Origin: Enterobacter genomosp. O
Lineage (GTDB): Bacteria; Pseudomonadota; Gammaproteobacteria; Enterobacterales; Enterobacteriaceae
DNA: 64,000 nt
Direction of reading: 5' to 3'
NCBI RefSeq assembly: GCF_001022965.1
Contig: NZ_LECZ01000025.1
Location: 186,001 to 250,000 of the forward strand
In this document: one piece after another, positions 50,028 to 60,296 of the stretch
Numbering within the stretch: position 1 is the stretch's first letter
Layout of the letters: each line of letters begins with the position of its first letter
Translations under genes and position numbers: made by a program
Notes under the pieces: model-generated
The model's database searches: none
Told to the model about the DNA's origin: nothing
Seen by the model: only the letters and a program-made list of their open reading frames with translations

Positions 50028-50636
50028 ATGTTAGAGAGTCTGAATTATCAGCTGTTTTATCTGATCAACGCCACCCCGGCCTCGCCCGAGTGGACAATCG
50101 ACTTTGCCATCTTTCTGGCGAAAGATCTGATCAGCATCGTGCCTGTGCTGGCAGCCATCCTCTGGCTGTGGGGTCCCCGTAGCCAGGTGAAAGCGCAGCG
50201 CCAGCTGGTGATCAAAGTGGCGATGGCGCTCGGAGTTAGCGTACTGCTGAGCTACATTCTGGGTCACGCCTTCCCGCACGATCGTCCTTTTGTCGATCAC
50301 GTCGGCTATACCTTCCTGCACCATGCGCCGGATGACTCTTTCCCGAGCGATCACGGTACGGTGATCTTTACCTTCGCGCTGGCCTTCCTGTTCTGGCATC
50401 GCCTGTGGTCGGGTGCGGTGCTGATGATGGTCGCCGTGGCCATCGCCTGGTCTCGCGTTTACCTGGGCGTCCACTGGCCGCTGGATATGGTGGGCGGTTT
50501 CCTGGTGGGGCTGATTGGCTGCGTGAGCGCGGCGATTCTGTGGAGTCTCTTTGGTGAAGCGCTCTACCGCGGGCTCTCTACCCTCTATCGCGCCATTTTC
50601 GCTATCCCGATCCGCAAAGGCTGGATACGTGACTAA
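50028..50636 (+). CDS. ybjG: Undecaprenyl-diphosphatase YbjG
   Basis: A 202-residue PAP2 phosphatase with canonical motifs: HAFPHDRPF, PSDHGT and SRVYLGVHWPLDM. E. coli YbjG recycles undecaprenyl-PP to undecaprenyl-P together with BacA and PgpB, and raises bacitracin tolerance. The ATG at 50028 matches the E. coli start (MLESLNYQLF). A terminator follows directly. Confidence 0.94.
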   Translation: MLESLNYQLFYLINATPASPEWTIDFAIFLAKDLISIVPVLAAILWLWGPRSQVKAQRQLVIKVAMALGVSVLLSYILGHAFPHDRPFVDHVGYTFLHHAPDDSFPSDHGTVIFTFALAFLFWHRLWSGAVLMMVAVAIAWSRVYLGVHWPLDMVGGFLVGLIGCVSAAILWSLFGEALYRGLSTLYRAIFAIPIRKGWIRD

Positions 50637-50659
50637 CCCCGACCTGACGGGTTACACTT

Positions 50660-50690
50660 GAACCCCCGCCCTGCGGGGGTTCACTTTTTT
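50660..50690 (+). terminator. Rho-independent terminator after ybjG
   Basis: A perfect 10-bp stem GAACCCCCGC / GCGGGGGTTC with a three-base loop is followed by ACTTTTTT. It separates ybjG from deoR. Confidence 0.9.
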
Positions 50691-50703
50691 ATCCCGAGGA
50701 ACT

Positions 50704-51462
50704 ATGGAAACACGTCGCGATGACCGCATTGCTCAGCTGCTACAGGCGCTGAAGCGCAGCGATAAGCTGCATCTTAAGGAAGCCGCCAACCTCCTCGGCG
50801 TCTCAGAGATGACCATTCGTCGGGATCTGAACAGCGAAAGCGCGCCCGTCGTGCTGCTGGGCGGGTATATTGTGCTTGAACCGCGCAGCGCCAGCCATTA
50901 TCTGATCAGCGACCAGAAGACGCGCCTGGTTGAAGAGAAGCGCAAAGCCGCACGGCTTGCGGCTTCGCTGGTACAGCCGCACCAGACCCTGTTTTTTGAC
51001 TGCGGTACCACCACGCCGTGGATTATCGAAGCCATCGACAGCAGCATTCCCTTTACCGCCGTGTGCTACTCCCTGAACACCTTTCTGGCGCTTCAGGAGA
51101 AACCCGAGTGCCGGGTGATCCTCTGCGGCGGTGAGTTTCACGCCAGCAACGCGATCTTTAAGCCGCTTAACCTGCAGGACACGCTCAGCAATCTCTGCCC
51201 GGATATCGCGTTTTATTCCGCTGCGGGCGTGAACGTGCGTCAGGGCGCGACCTGCTTTAACCTGGAAGAGCTGCCGGTGAAGCACTGGGCGCTAAGCGCA
51301 GCGCAGTACCATGTGCTGGTGGTTGACCACAGCAAGTTTGGCAAGGTGCGTTCGGCGAGAATGGGTGAACTGGCGCAGTTTGACGCCATTGTGAGCGATT
51401 GCCGTCCGGATGACGAGATCGTGGCGCATGCGAAGGCGCAGCAGGTGAAGTTGATGTATTAA
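50704..51462 (+). CDS. deoR: Deoxyribose-5-phosphate-responsive repressor DeoR
   Basis: A 252-residue DeoR-family repressor, identical in length to that of E. coli. The N-terminal helix-turn-helix (LHLKEAANLLGVSEMTIRRD, about 22-41) and the C-terminal DeoRC sugar-phosphate sensor domain (FFDCGTTTPWI and DHSKFGK motifs) are present. It represses deoCABD and nupG until deoxyribose-5-phosphate binds. It lies next to dacC in convergent orientation. Confidence 0.95.
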   Translation: METRRDDRIAQLLQALKRSDKLHLKEAANLLGVSEMTIRRDLNSESAPVVLLGGYIVLEPRSASHYLISDQKTRLVEEKRKAARLAASLVQPHQTLFFDCGTTTPWIIEAIDSSIPFTAVCYSLNTFLALQEKPECRVILCGGEFHASNAIFKPLNLQDTLSNLCPDIAFYSAAGVNVRQGATCFNLEELPVKHWALSAAQYHVLVVDHSKFGKVRSARMGELAQFDAIVSDCRPDDEIVAHAKAQQVKLMY

Positions 51463-51479
51463 GTGGGGTGCGGTCTGAT

Positions 51480-51555
51480 GCCCTCACCCCGGCCCTCTCC
51501 CACAGGGAGAGGGCGAAAAACGTAGGCCGGGTAAGGCGAAGCCGCCACCCGGCAA
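51480..51555. repeat. GC-rich inverted repeat plus REP unit between deoR and dacC
   Basis: At 51480-51513 is the CCCTCTCCCACAGGGAGAGGG hairpin element, followed at 51522-51555 by a REP unit (GTAGGCCGGGTAAGGCGAAG, then CCGCCACCCGGC). The arrangement is like that after ybjS, in the opposite order. It fills the gap between two convergent genes. Confidence 0.8.
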
Positions 51556-51560
51556 AAAAC

Positions 51561-52766
51561 TCAGCTGAACCAGCTGCCAAACCAACCGTGGAATTTCACC
51601 ATCACGAAGTCCCACATCCGGCTGAAGAAGCCGCCCTCTTCTACCGCTTCCATCACAATCAGCGGACGCTGTTCAATCGACTTACCGTTAAGCTGGAAAT
51701 CAATCGTCCCGACCACCTGGCCTTTTTTCAGCGGCGCGGTGAGCTGCGGATCGGTCAGGGTGTAGCTGGCCTTCAGGTTTTTCAGCTGGCCGCGCGGAAT
51801 GGTCACCGAGCCCGCTTCACCCGCCCCCAGATTCACTTCGCTCTTGTCACCAAACCAGACGCGCTGGCTGACGAACGTGGCATCCGGTTTAATTGGCGTC
51901 ACGGTTTCATAGAAGCGGAATCCCCAGGTCAGAAGTTTTTCTGATTCGTTAAAACGGATGCGGTCGGTTTTGGTCCCCAGCACCACCGAGATCAGGCGCA
52001 TATCGCCCTGCGTCGCGGAGGCCACCAGGTTGTAACCCGCGCCGGCCGTGGTGCCGGTTTTCATCCCGTCCACGTTAACGTTGCTGCTCCACAGCAGGCG
52101 GTTGCGGTTCGGCTGGCGGATTTTATTGAAGGTAAACTCTTTCTCTTTGTGGATGGCGTATTCATCCGGCACGTCGTGAATAAGCGCTTTCCCCAGCAGC
52201 GCCATGTCGCGCGCGGTGCTGAACTGGCCCGGCGCATCCAGGCCGTGAACGGTTTTAAAGGTGGTGTTGGTCAGGCCCAGCTTTTGCGCGTAGCCATTCA
52301 TCAGACCGATAAATGAATCCTGACTGCCCGCGACGTAATCCGCCAGCGCGATACAGGCATCGTTGCCGGACTGGATAATCACCCCTTTATTCAAATCCGA
52401 TACGGAAACCTGATCGCCCGGCTTCAGGAACATTACCGATGACCCGCGCAGCGCGGGGTTGCCGGTCGCCCAGGCGTCCTTCCCGATGGTAACCATATCG
52501 TCAAGCTTGATCTTGCCTGCTTTTAACGCCTGGCCTACCACATAGCTGGTCATGATTTTGGTCAGGCTTGCCGGGTCGAGTTTCTCATCCGCGTTGCCTT
52601 CCGCCAGCACTTTACCGCTGGAGTAGTCCATCAGGATCCAGGCGCGCGCATCCACAGGTGGCGCTTCTGGCGCAGCCTGCTCAGCTGCATAGAGAGTTGG
52701 TGCAAACAGGAAAAGGAGCGCAGAACCTGCCGCCAGGCTGCGCAGAGAAGTCATTTTTCGCGTCAT
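51561..52766 (-). CDS. dacC: D-alanyl-D-alanine carboxypeptidase DacC (PBP6)
   Basis: A 401-residue periplasmic low-molecular-weight penicillin-binding protein. A signal peptide (about 1-27) precedes the catalytic domain with S67-L-T-K70, S133-G-N135 and K236-T-G. The C-terminal beta domain ends in an amphipathic helix ([20 protein letters not shown]) that docks it to the inner membrane. It trims terminal D-Ala from peptidoglycan side chains, mostly in stationary phase in E. coli. The ATG at 52766 gives the E. coli length within one residue. Confidence 0.95.
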   Translation of the reverse strand: MTRKMTSLRSLAAGSALLFLFAPTLYAAEQAAPEAPPVDARAWILMDYSSGKVLAEGNADEKLDPASLTKIMTSYVVGQALKAGKIKLDDMVTIGKDAWATGNPALRGSSVMFLKPGDQVSVSDLNKGVIIQSGNDACIALADYVAGSQDSFIGLMNGYAQKLGLTNTTFKTVHGLDAPGQFSTARDMALLGKALIHDVPDEYAIHKEKEFTFNKIRQPNRNRLLWSSNVNVDGMKTGTTAGAGYNLVASATQGDMRLISVVLGTKTDRIRFNESEKLLTWGFRFYETVTPIKPDATFVSQRVWFGDKSEVNLGAGEAGSVTIPRGQLKNLKASYTLTDPQLTAPLKKGQVVGTIDFQLNGKSIEQRPLIVMEAVEEGGFFSRMWDFVMVKFHGWFGSWFS

Positions 52767-53007
52767 AAATGCCACCCGAGTGTCCATTCAAAAATTACGT
52801 CACATCACCGTGTCGCAAGAAGCGATGAGTAATAGCGCACTAAAACGGTTAAAGAAACCCAACCAGGGTAAAGTTATTAAAGTTTATGCAATAACATTCA
52901 GATACGCTTTGATTAAGACGTTTTTTTTGTCTTCTGTTGCGTAATTGTTAGGTTTATCTCACCATGGCGAAAAGCTGATTCGGATTCACATCTCATCTGG
53001 AGTAAAT

Positions 53008-53634
53008 ATGATTACGCTGTGGGGCAGGAATAATTCGACCAACGTTAAGAAAGTGCTCTGGACGCTGGAAGAGCTGGATTTACCGTTCAATCAAATCATG
53101 GCAGGCATGTCGTTTGGCGTGAATAAAGAGGCCGACTATCTGGCCATGAACCCGAACGGCCTGGTGCCGCTACTGCGCGATGATGAAACAGACGCCACGC
53201 TTTGGGAATCCAACACCATTGTTCGTTACCTGGCCGCCCAGTACGGGCAGGGTCGTCTGTGGGTCGAAAACCCGGCCCGCCGCGCCCAGGGCGAAAAGTG
53301 GATGGACTGGGCAAACCAGACGCTTTCCCCTACCCACCGCGTGATCCTGATGGGGCTTATCCGCACGCCGGAAGCCGAACGTGACTATCCCGCTATTCAT
53401 GCCGCGCAGGATGCCTGCGAAAATCTGTTTGCGATGATGGATGACGAGCTGGCGAAGCACGCCTGGTTCTCCGGTGACGCGTTCGGCACAGGCGATATCG
53501 CCGTGGCGCCGTTCGTCTGGAACCTGACCAACATGGGCCTGAAGTGGACGCCGCGCCCTCATCTTGAGCGCTGGCTTAAACAGCTGAGCGAGCGCCCGGC
53601 GTACCGTAACGTCGTGATGATCCCGGTAACCTGA
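53008..53634 (+). CDS. gstB: Glutathione S-transferase GstB (YliJ)
   Basis: A 208-residue cytosolic GST with a thioredoxin-like N-terminal domain ([18 protein letters not shown], cis-proline in [15 protein letters not shown]) and a helical C-terminal domain. The length equals that of E. coli GstB, which conjugates glutathione to bromoacetate-type substrates. The ATG at 53008 follows a TGGAG site. Its stop abuts the yliI remnant on the other strand. Confidence 0.93.
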   Translation: MITLWGRNNSTNVKKVLWTLEELDLPFNQIMAGMSFGVNKEADYLAMNPNGLVPLLRDDETDATLWESNTIVRYLAAQYGQGRLWVENPARRAQGEKWMDWANQTLSPTHRVILMGLIRTPEAERDYPAIHAAQDACENLFAMMDDELAKHAWFSGDAFGTGDIAVAPFVWNLTNMGLKWTPRPHLERWLKQLSERPAYRNVVMIPVT

Positions 53635-54752
53635 TTACGCGCCGGACGGGCTGACTTTCAACAGCTGCCCGTCCGTCTCATCCGTCAGGACGTACAGATA
53701 CCCATCCGACCCCACCCGCACATCGCGAATACGTTGATCCCGGTCGCCCAGAATTCGCCCGTCCTCCGTCACCTTGTTACCCTCCACGCTCAGCACGATC
53801 ACGTTCTTCTCCTTCAGCGCGCCGATAAAAAGCTTGTTTTTCCACTGCGGGAAGACGTCGCTGTTGTAAAACGCCATGCCGCTTACGGCCGGTGAGACCT
53901 TCCAGACGAACAGCGGTTTTTCGGTTCCCTCAACGTGCTCGCCTTTGGCTTCCGGAATTTTCAGCCCGCTGTAGTTAATGCCGTGCGTCGCCAGCGGCCA
54001 GCCGTAGTTTTTCCCTTTCTCCGGAATATTAATCTCATCCCCGCCGCGCGGGCCGTGCTCGTTCAGCCACAGCGTGTCGCTCCAGGGGTTCATCGCCATC
54101 CCCTGCGGGTTGCGAATACCGTAGGACCAGATTTCAGGCCGCGCGCCGGGAGTATGCACAAAGGGGTTATCCGGCGGCACTTTGCCGTCTTCGGTGAGGC
54201 GCACCACTTTGCCCTGTAATTTGTCCAGGTCCTGCGCCGTGGGCCGCTGGTTGTTCTCGCCGAGTCCGATAAAGAGAGAGCCTTTGCCGTCGAACACCAG
54301 TCGCCCACCAAAATGGTTACCGGTAGAGAGTTTCGGCATCTGGCGGAACACCACCTGGAAGGCTTCAATGCGCGTAAAGTCGTCGCTTAACCGGCCATAG
54401 CCACCGCCGTGCCGGCTTTGCCGTCATTCCCTGCTTCGGCGTAGCTGAGCCAGATGCGGCGCGATTGTTTAAAATCCGGCGCGAGGACCACGTCCAGCAA
54501 TCCTCCCTGGCCGTTTGCCCAGACCTTCGGTACCCCGACAATCGGATCGGAAAGCCCTTTTCCGGCCTGCCAGCGCTTGAGCTGACCGCCCTTCAGGGTG
54601 ACCAGCAGCCCTTGGTTGTCCGGCAGGAACGCCAGGGACCAGGGGTGATCGAGTCTGTTTTGCAGCACCTCGACCCTGACCGCCTCAGGCGCAGCAAGCA
54701 GCGAAAAGGGAAATAACAACGCGGGCAGGAAAATCAGCGAGGATCGATGCAT
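53635..54752 (-). pseudogene. yliI: Frameshifted PQQ-dependent aldose sugar dehydrogenase YliI
   Basis: Homology to E. coli YliI (about 370 residues, soluble PQQ glucose dehydrogenase fold) is complete but lies in two frames. The first part (ATG at 54752 after AAAGGAG, signal peptide, to about residue 121) ends in DGKAGTAVAMAG and a stop. The second continues one frame over with GRLSDDFTRIEAF and VFRQMPKLSTGNHFGGRLVF. Losing one G from a GGG run (plus-strand CCACC at about 54401-54405, where GTG-GGC-TAT would be expected) accounts for it. The rest, including NPQGMAMNPWSDTLWLNEHG, is intact, so the event is recent or a base-calling error. Confidence 0.88.
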
Positions 54753-54858
54753 AACGCGCTCCTTTATCGGCATATGGCATAAAGGTTAGCCACTGCGTCC
54801 GGGGGCGTTATCACTTTTACAAAAGCTTAATCAGAAGGGGGAGTTGCCTCCCCCGGGA

Positions 54859-55242
54859 TCAGTGTTGTTCAAGCTTCTCGTGCTCGTTCAGACACATGAT
54901 GCATAGAGAGAGCGTGGTCAGGCAGTTTTCAAGCTTCTCCGCGTTAACAGCGATAAAATTCGGGCAGTCGTGGCGTCCGTTCATCAGACACACCCCTGCG
55001 ATGGAGAGCACCTCAGCGGAGCGGCGCAGCGCTATCAGCTCACTTTCGCCGTATCTCGCTTTCAGGATCGGTGCTTTTTCACGCATGAAATTGCAAAGTT
55101 CAAACAGGTTATCACGCAGATGTTCGCTTTCGCTGACTGACATATACCCTTTTGCCTTCCTCAACTGCAGGTACGCGGCCAGGTCGATTCGGGCGTTGAT
55201 CAGCTTGTTCAGCAGATCGCGTTTTAGTCTGTCAACGGTCAT
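54859..55242 (-). CDS. bssR: Biofilm regulator BssR (YliH)
   Basis: A 127-residue cytosolic protein equal in length to E. coli BssR. The RIDLAAYLQLRKAKGYMSVS stretch (minus the last residues) and C-terminal HDCPNFIAVNAEKLENCL match the family. In E. coli it affects biofilm formation through indole/AI-2 related signalling and is induced in biofilms; the mechanism is unknown. The ATG at 55242 follows GAGGAAAGAGC. It is divergent from rimO. Confidence 0.88.
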   Translation of the reverse strand: MTVDRLKRDLLNKLINARIDLAAYLQLRKAKGYMSVSESEHLRDNLFELCNFMREKAPILKARYGESELIALRRSAEVLSIAGVCLMNGRHDCPNFIAVNAEKLENCLTTLSLCIMCLNEHEKLEQH

Positions 55243-55458
55243 GCTCTTTCCTCCTCTGTCAGCCATTGTGCATACTCAGGATAAGTACATTTTTTGTACA
55301 GTTTAATGCCTGAGATCAATTATTCTTAACTGATTAACATTATTTACAATGTTACAACGTCTGCCCGACGCATCCGCCTTGCAAAGAGTGTATAAATCCC
55401 CCGCGATACGCTGTAAAATCCCGCCCTGATAACTCCATAATTGATGAATTTTTAACCT

Positions 55459-56784
55459 ATGAGCAATGTTACGCACCAGCCGAAAATCGGCTTCGTCTCC
55501 CTGGGCTGCCCGAAAAACCTGGTGGATTCAGAACGCATCCTGACCGAACTGCGCACCGAGGGCTATGACGTGGTGCCAAGCTACGACAACGCCGATATGG
55601 TGATCGTTAACACCTGCGGGTTTATCGACAGCGCGGTTCAGGAGTCACTGGAAGCCATCGGTGAAGCCCTGACGGAAAACGGCAAAGTGATTGTCACCGG
55701 CTGCCTGGGCGCGAAAGTGGATCAGATCCGCGAAGTGCACCCGAAGGTGCTGGAGATCACCGGCCCACACAGCTACGAGCAGGTGCTGGAACATGTTCAT
55801 CACTACGTGCCAAAACCAAAGCACAACCCGTTCCTGAGCCTCGTGCCGGAACAGGGCGTGAAGCTAACGCCGCGCCACTACGCTTACTTAAAAATTTCCG
55901 AAGGTTGCAACCATCGCTGCACCTTCTGCATCATCCCATCCATGCGTGGCGATCTGGTAAGCCGTCCGATTGGCGAAGTGCTGGCGGAAGCGAAACGTCT
56001 GGCTGACGCGGGCGTGAAGGAGCTGCTGGTCATCTCCCAGGACACCTCAGCTTACGGCGTGGACGTCAAGCACCGCTCCGGCTTCCACAACGGCGAGCCG
56101 GTGAAAACCAGCATGGTCGGCCTGTGCGAGCAGCTGTCTAAACTCGGTATCTGGACGCGCCTGCACTACGTCTATCCTTACCCGCACGTTGACGACGTGA
56201 TCCCGCTGATGGCGGAAGGCAAAATTCTGCCGTATCTGGATATCCCGCTGCAGCACGCCAGCCCGCGTATCCTGAAGCTGATGAAGCGTCCTGGCTCCGT
56301 TGACCGCCAGCTGGCGCGCATCAAGCAGTGGCGTGAAATCTGCCCTGACCTGACCCTGCGCTCCACCTTCATCGTCGGCTTCCCGGGTGAAACCGAAGAA
56401 GATTTCCAGATGCTGCTCGACTTCCTGAAAGAAGCGCGTCTGGACCGCGTCGGCTGCTTCAAGTACAGCCCGGTAGAGGGCGCAACCGCCAACGAACTGG
56501 CGGATCAGGTGCCGGAAGAGGTGAAAGAAGAGCGCTGGAACCGCTTCATGCAGTTGCAGCAGCAGATCTCTGCTGAACGCCTGCAGGAGAAAGTGGGCCG
56601 CGAGATCATGGTGATCGTTGATGAAGTGGACGAAGAGGGCGCGATTGGCCGCAGCATGGCGGACGCCCCGGAAATCGACGGTGCAGTTTACCTGAACGGC
56701 GAAACCAGCGTTAAGCCGGGTGATATCATTCGCGTGAAGGTTGAAAACGCGGACGAGTATGACCTGTGGGGTAGCCGGGTTTAA
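55459..56784 (+). CDS. rimO: Ribosomal protein S12 methylthiotransferase RimO
   Basis: A 441-residue radical-SAM methylthiotransferase that modifies Asp89 of ribosomal protein S12. The N-terminal UPF0004 domain carries the auxiliary cluster cysteines C17, C53 and C82. The radical SAM cluster is C150-x3-C154-x2-C157 (CNHRCTFC), and a C-terminal TRAM domain spans about 375-441. The length equals that of E. coli. It is a single-gene unit followed by a large inverted repeat. Confidence 0.97.
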   Translation: MSNVTHQPKIGFVSLGCPKNLVDSERILTELRTEGYDVVPSYDNADMVIVNTCGFIDSAVQESLEAIGEALTENGKVIVTGCLGAKVDQIREVHPKVLEITGPHSYEQVLEHVHHYVPKPKHNPFLSLVPEQGVKLTPRHYAYLKISEGCNHRCTFCIIPSMRGDLVSRPIGEVLAEAKRLADAGVKELLVISQDTSAYGVDVKHRSGFHNGEPVKTSMVGLCEQLSKLGIWTRLHYVYPYPHVDDVIPLMAEGKILPYLDIPLQHASPRILKLMKRPGSVDRQLARIKQWREICPDLTLRSTFIVGFPGETEEDFQMLLDFLKEARLDRVGCFKYSPVEGATANELADQVPEEVKEERWNRFMQLQQQISAERLQEKVGREIMVIVDEVDEEGAIGRSMADAPEIDGAVYLNGETSVKPGDIIRVKVENADEYDLWGSRV

Positions 56785-56795
56785 TTAGCCAACGT

Positions 56796-56890
56796 CCCCT
56801 CACCCTAACCCTCTCCCCATAGGGGAGAGGGGACTGCTCGGTGCGGTCTTTTCCCCCTCGCCCCTTTGGGGAGAGGGCCGGGGTGAGGGG
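56796..56890. repeat. Long GC-rich inverted repeat between rimO and gsiD
   Basis: Two oppositely oriented copies of the CCCTCACCC...CCCTCTCCCC element: left arm 56796-56818, right arm 56868-56890, pairing over 23 bases with few mismatches. A smaller hairpin is nested inside the left copy (CTCTCCCC/GGGGAGAG). It fills the gap between convergent rimO and gsiD and would form a very stable structure. E. coli has yliE and yliF here. Confidence 0.8.
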
Positions 56891-56895
56891 AAGCC

Positions 56896-57807
56896 CTACC
56901 CCTTAATCCTCGGATCCAGCGCGTCGCGCAGCCCGTCACCCAGCAGGTTAAACGCCAGCACGGTCAGGAAAATTGCCAGACTCGGGAAGATCGCCACGTG
57001 CGGCGCAATCACCATATCTGCCCTCGCCTCATTCAGCATCGCGCCCCACTCCGGCGTCGGAGGCTGAGCCCCTAATCCCAGAAACGACAGGCTGGCCGCG
57101 GAGATTATCGACACGCCGATACGCATGGTGAAATAGACCACGATGGACGACACCGTACCCGGCAGAATATGGCTGAACAGGATCGTGGCGTCGCTGGCGC
57201 CCATACTGCGGGCAGATTCGATAAAGGTCTGCTGCTTCAGCACCAGCGTGTTGCCGCGCACCAGGCGCGCGAACGCCGGAATCGAAAAGACCGCCACCGC
57301 GATAATAACGTTCGCCATGCCGCTGCCCATTATCGCCACCACCGCAATCGCCAGCAGAATGCCGGGAAAAGCAAACAGCACGTCGCAGATGCGCATAATG
57401 ATGCGGTCCCACCAGCCTTCGTAATACCCGGCAACCAGACCCAGCACGGTACCGATGGTCGCGCCGATCAGCACCGCGAAAACGCCGGCGGCAAGGGAGA
57501 TTTGCGCCCCGACCAGCACGCGGCTGAAGATATCGCGCCCGAGGGAGTCCACGCCAAACCAGTGCAGCATTGAAGGCCCGTCGTTCAGACGGTCGTAGTC
57601 AAAATAGTTTTCCGCATCAAATGGCGCTACCCACGGCGCAACGATCGCCACCGCAATCAGCAGCAGCACAAACAGTCCCGCCGCCATCGCAACCGACTGA
57701 CGGCGAAAACGCCGCCAGAATTCGGACCACGGCGTGCGGATATGTTCCGGTTTGAGCCCCGGCATAGCGTTTAAAACGGCCTGACGTCGCCAGTTCAACA
57801 ATCGCAT
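56896..57807 (-). CDS. gsiD: Glutathione ABC transporter permease GsiD
   Basis: A 303-residue DppC-type permease with an N-terminal helix (about 38-58), five more helices and the EAA loop ([20 protein letters not shown]). With GsiC it forms the glutathione import channel. It begins one base after the gsiC stop and ends the gsi operon. Confidence 0.96.
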   Translation of the reverse strand: MRLLNWRRQAVLNAMPGLKPEHIRTPWSEFWRRFRRQSVAMAAGLFVLLLIAVAIVAPWVAPFDAENYFDYDRLNDGPSMLHWFGVDSLGRDIFSRVLVGAQISLAAGVFAVLIGATIGTVLGLVAGYYEGWWDRIIMRICDVLFAFPGILLAIAVVAIMGSGMANVIIAVAVFSIPAFARLVRGNTLVLKQQTFIESARSMGASDATILFSHILPGTVSSIVVYFTMRIGVSIISAASLSFLGLGAQPPTPEWGAMLNEARADMVIAPHVAIFPSLAIFLTVLAFNLLGDGLRDALDPRIKG

Positions 57808-57808
57808 C

Positions 57809-58729
57809 TTACTTGTACCTGATGGCCGGGTTAATGGCGGCGTAGAGCACGTCCACCACTAAGTTGATAAGGATAAACTCCAGCGAGAAAAGCAGGACTT
57901 CCGCCTGAATGACCGGATAGTCGCGCATCTCGACGGAATCGACCAGCAGGCGTCCCAGCCCCGGCCAGTTGAAGACCTTCTCCACGACGATAGAGCCGCC
58001 CAGCAGGAAACCAAACTGTAACCCCATCATCGTCACCACCGGGATCATCGCATTGCGAAACCCGTGCTTAAGAATGACCCACTTCTCGCTGACCCCTTTC
58101 GCCCGCGCGGTGCGGATATAATCCTCGCTCAGCACGTCAACGAACGAGGCGCGGGTAAAGCGGGCCATCACCGCCGACACGGCAGCCCCCAGCGTCATTG
58201 AGGGCAGAATGTAATGCTTCCAGGTATCGGCCCCGACGGTCGGCAGCCAGCCCAGTTCAACGGAGAAGATCTGCATCAGCAGCATCCCCAGCGCGAACGC
58301 CGGGAAGGAGATACCGGTCACCGCCAGCGCCATGCCGAGCTTGTCCGGCCAGCGGTTGCGCCAGACGGCCGCGACAATCCCGGCGCCAAGCCCAAACACG
58401 ACCGCCCAGCTCATGCTGGCAATCGTCAACCAGAACGTTGGCATAAAGCGGCTGGCAATCTCCTCCGACACCGGTCGCCGCGACACCATCGAGATACCAA
58501 AGTCGCCCTGCAGAACGTTGCAAATATAATGGAGGAACTGGATATACAGCGGCTGGTCGAGGCCAAGCTGTTTACGCACCAGGTCAATAACGGTGGCGTC
58601 TGCTTCTGGCCCCGCAACCAGACGCGCCGGATCGCCCGGCAGCATATGGACAAACAAAAACACCAGGACCGCCACAATCAGCAGCGTCGGGATAAGCCCC
58701 AGCAGGCGTTTACAAACATAATTCAGCAT
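57809..58729 (-). CDS. gsiC: Glutathione ABC transporter permease GsiC
   Basis: A 306-residue DppB-type permease with six helices. The DppB hallmarks are present: the N-terminal [12 protein letters not shown] stretch and EAA loop ([19 protein letters not shown]). It follows gsiB by five bases. Confidence 0.96.
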   Translation of the reverse strand: MLNYVCKRLLGLIPTLLIVAVLVFLFVHMLPGDPARLVAGPEADATVIDLVRKQLGLDQPLYIQFLHYICNVLQGDFGISMVSRRPVSEEIASRFMPTFWLTIASMSWAVVFGLGAGIVAAVWRNRWPDKLGMALAVTGISFPAFALGMLLMQIFSVELGWLPTVGADTWKHYILPSMTLGAAVSAVMARFTRASFVDVLSEDYIRTARAKGVSEKWVILKHGFRNAMIPVVTMMGLQFGFLLGGSIVVEKVFNWPGLGRLLVDSVEMRDYPVIQAEVLLFSLEFILINLVVDVLYAAINPAIRYK

Positions 58730-58734
58730 GAGGT

Positions 58735-60273
58735 TTATTTTAAATCCGCATCGTCAAAGCTAAAACCGGTGTCCGGCATGATGTAGAACCCGGTCAACGC
58801 TTTGTTATGGGCTGACACCAGCTTCTCCACCACCAGCGGCACCCACGGTGACTCTTTCCAGATAATGTCCTGCGCATCTTTGTAGAGGCGTGCCTTCTCT
58901 TCCGGTTTGGTGGTTTTCAGCGCATCGGCAAGATCTTTGTCCACCTGCGGATTACTGTAGAACGCGGTATTGAACAGGGTTGGCGGCCAGTTTTGCGAGG
59001 CAAACAGCGGCGACAGCGCCCAATCAGCTTCGCCGGTCGAGGCCGACCACCCGGTGTAGAACATCCGCACCCCGCTCTCTTTCTGCCCTTTGCCCTCCAC
59101 TTCAGCCGCACGCTGTCCGGCATCCATCGCGGTGACCTGCGCCTTAATACCGACCTGCGCCAGCTGCTGCTGGGTGAACTGCAGCACCTTCTGCGCGGTG
59201 CTGTGGTTATGCGACGACCACAGCGTGGTGCTGAACCCGTTCGGGAAGCCCGCCTCTTTCAGCAGCTCGCGCGCTTTGGCCGGATCGTACGGCCACGGCT
59301 GATAGCTCTGGGCATACGCGATAGCCGGCGGCAGCACGCCGGTGGCCGGGGTGGCATAGCCGGCAAAGGCGACCTTCACCAGCGCCTGGCGGTTAATGGC
59401 GTAGTTGATGGCCTCGCGCACTTTCGGGTTATCAAACGGCTTTTGCGTAACGTTCATGCTGATGTAGCGCTGCATGATCGACGGGCTGGCGACCAGCTCC
59501 AGCTTGCTGTTTTTCTGCAAAATCGCGGCCTGCTCATACGGGATCGGGAAGGCAAACTGCGCCTCGCCGGTTTGCAGCATCGCCGCGCGGGTGTTGTTGT
59601 CCACCACCGGACGCCAGGTGATGGTGTCCAGCTTCGGCAGCCCCTGCTGCCAGTAGCCGCTGAACTTCTTCACCTTCACAAAGTCGGTCTGATTCCAGGT
59701 TACCAGTTCATACGGGCCGGTCCCCACCGGGTGGAAACCGATCTCTTTACCGTATTTCTTCAGCGCGGCAGGGGAGATCATCGCCGTTGCCGGATGCGCC
59801 AGAATATTGATAAACGCCGAGAACGGCTCTTTCAGAGTGATTTTTACCGTCGCCGGGTCGACCACCTCGGTGCTGGCGATGTTTTTATACAGGTTATAGC
59901 GCTTGAGGCTATTTTCCGGATTGCTGGCGCGGTCGAGGTTAACCTTCACCGCCTCCGCGTTGAAATCGGTACCGTCCTGGAACTTCACCCCGGTTCTGAG
60001 CCTGATGGTATACGCCAGCCCGTCGGCGGAGACAGTGTATCCCTCCGCCAGCACATTTTTCAGCTTCATCTCTTTATCCAGGCCAAAAAGCCCCTGGTAG
60101 AACGATTTCGCTACCGCCTGCGACAGCGTGTCGTTGGCGTCATACGGATCGAGCGTGGTGAAATTAGAGCCGACGGCCACCACCACGTCTTTGGCGGCGA
60201 ACGCGGGGGCAGCGGCCAGGGCTGCCGTCACGCTCGCGGCTAACAACCATCTACGCGCTACAAATGTAACCAT
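58735..60273 (-). CDS. gsiB: Glutathione-binding periplasmic protein GsiB
   Basis: A 512-residue SBP type-5 protein with a signal peptide (about 1-26, ending AFA) and the mature start [20 protein letters not shown]. It is equal in length to E. coli GsiB and nearly identical over long blocks. It captures glutathione for GsiACD. An AGGAGA site lies upstream. Confidence 0.97.
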   Translation of the reverse strand: MVTFVARRWLLAASVTAALAAAPAFAAKDVVVAVGSNFTTLDPYDANDTLSQAVAKSFYQGLFGLDKEMKLKNVLAEGYTVSADGLAYTIRLRTGVKFQDGTDFNAEAVKVNLDRASNPENSLKRYNLYKNIASTEVVDPATVKITLKEPFSAFINILAHPATAMISPAALKKYGKEIGFHPVGTGPYELVTWNQTDFVKVKKFSGYWQQGLPKLDTITWRPVVDNNTRAAMLQTGEAQFAFPIPYEQAAILQKNSKLELVASPSIMQRYISMNVTQKPFDNPKVREAINYAINRQALVKVAFAGYATPATGVLPPAIAYAQSYQPWPYDPAKARELLKEAGFPNGFSTTLWSSHNHSTAQKVLQFTQQQLAQVGIKAQVTAMDAGQRAAEVEGKGQKESGVRMFYTGWSASTGEADWALSPLFASQNWPPTLFNTAFYSNPQVDKDLADALKTTKPEEKARLYKDAQDIIWKESPWVPLVVEKLVSAHNKALTGFYIMPDTGFSFDDADLK

Positions 60274-60296
60274 TGTGTTCTCCTGCCTGTTGTAAG

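Noticed and set aside
58993..60243. A 416-codon plus-strand frame opposite gsiB
   Set aside because: The translation is rich in Arg/His/Gln with no family resemblance, and gsiB is unambiguous on the other strand.
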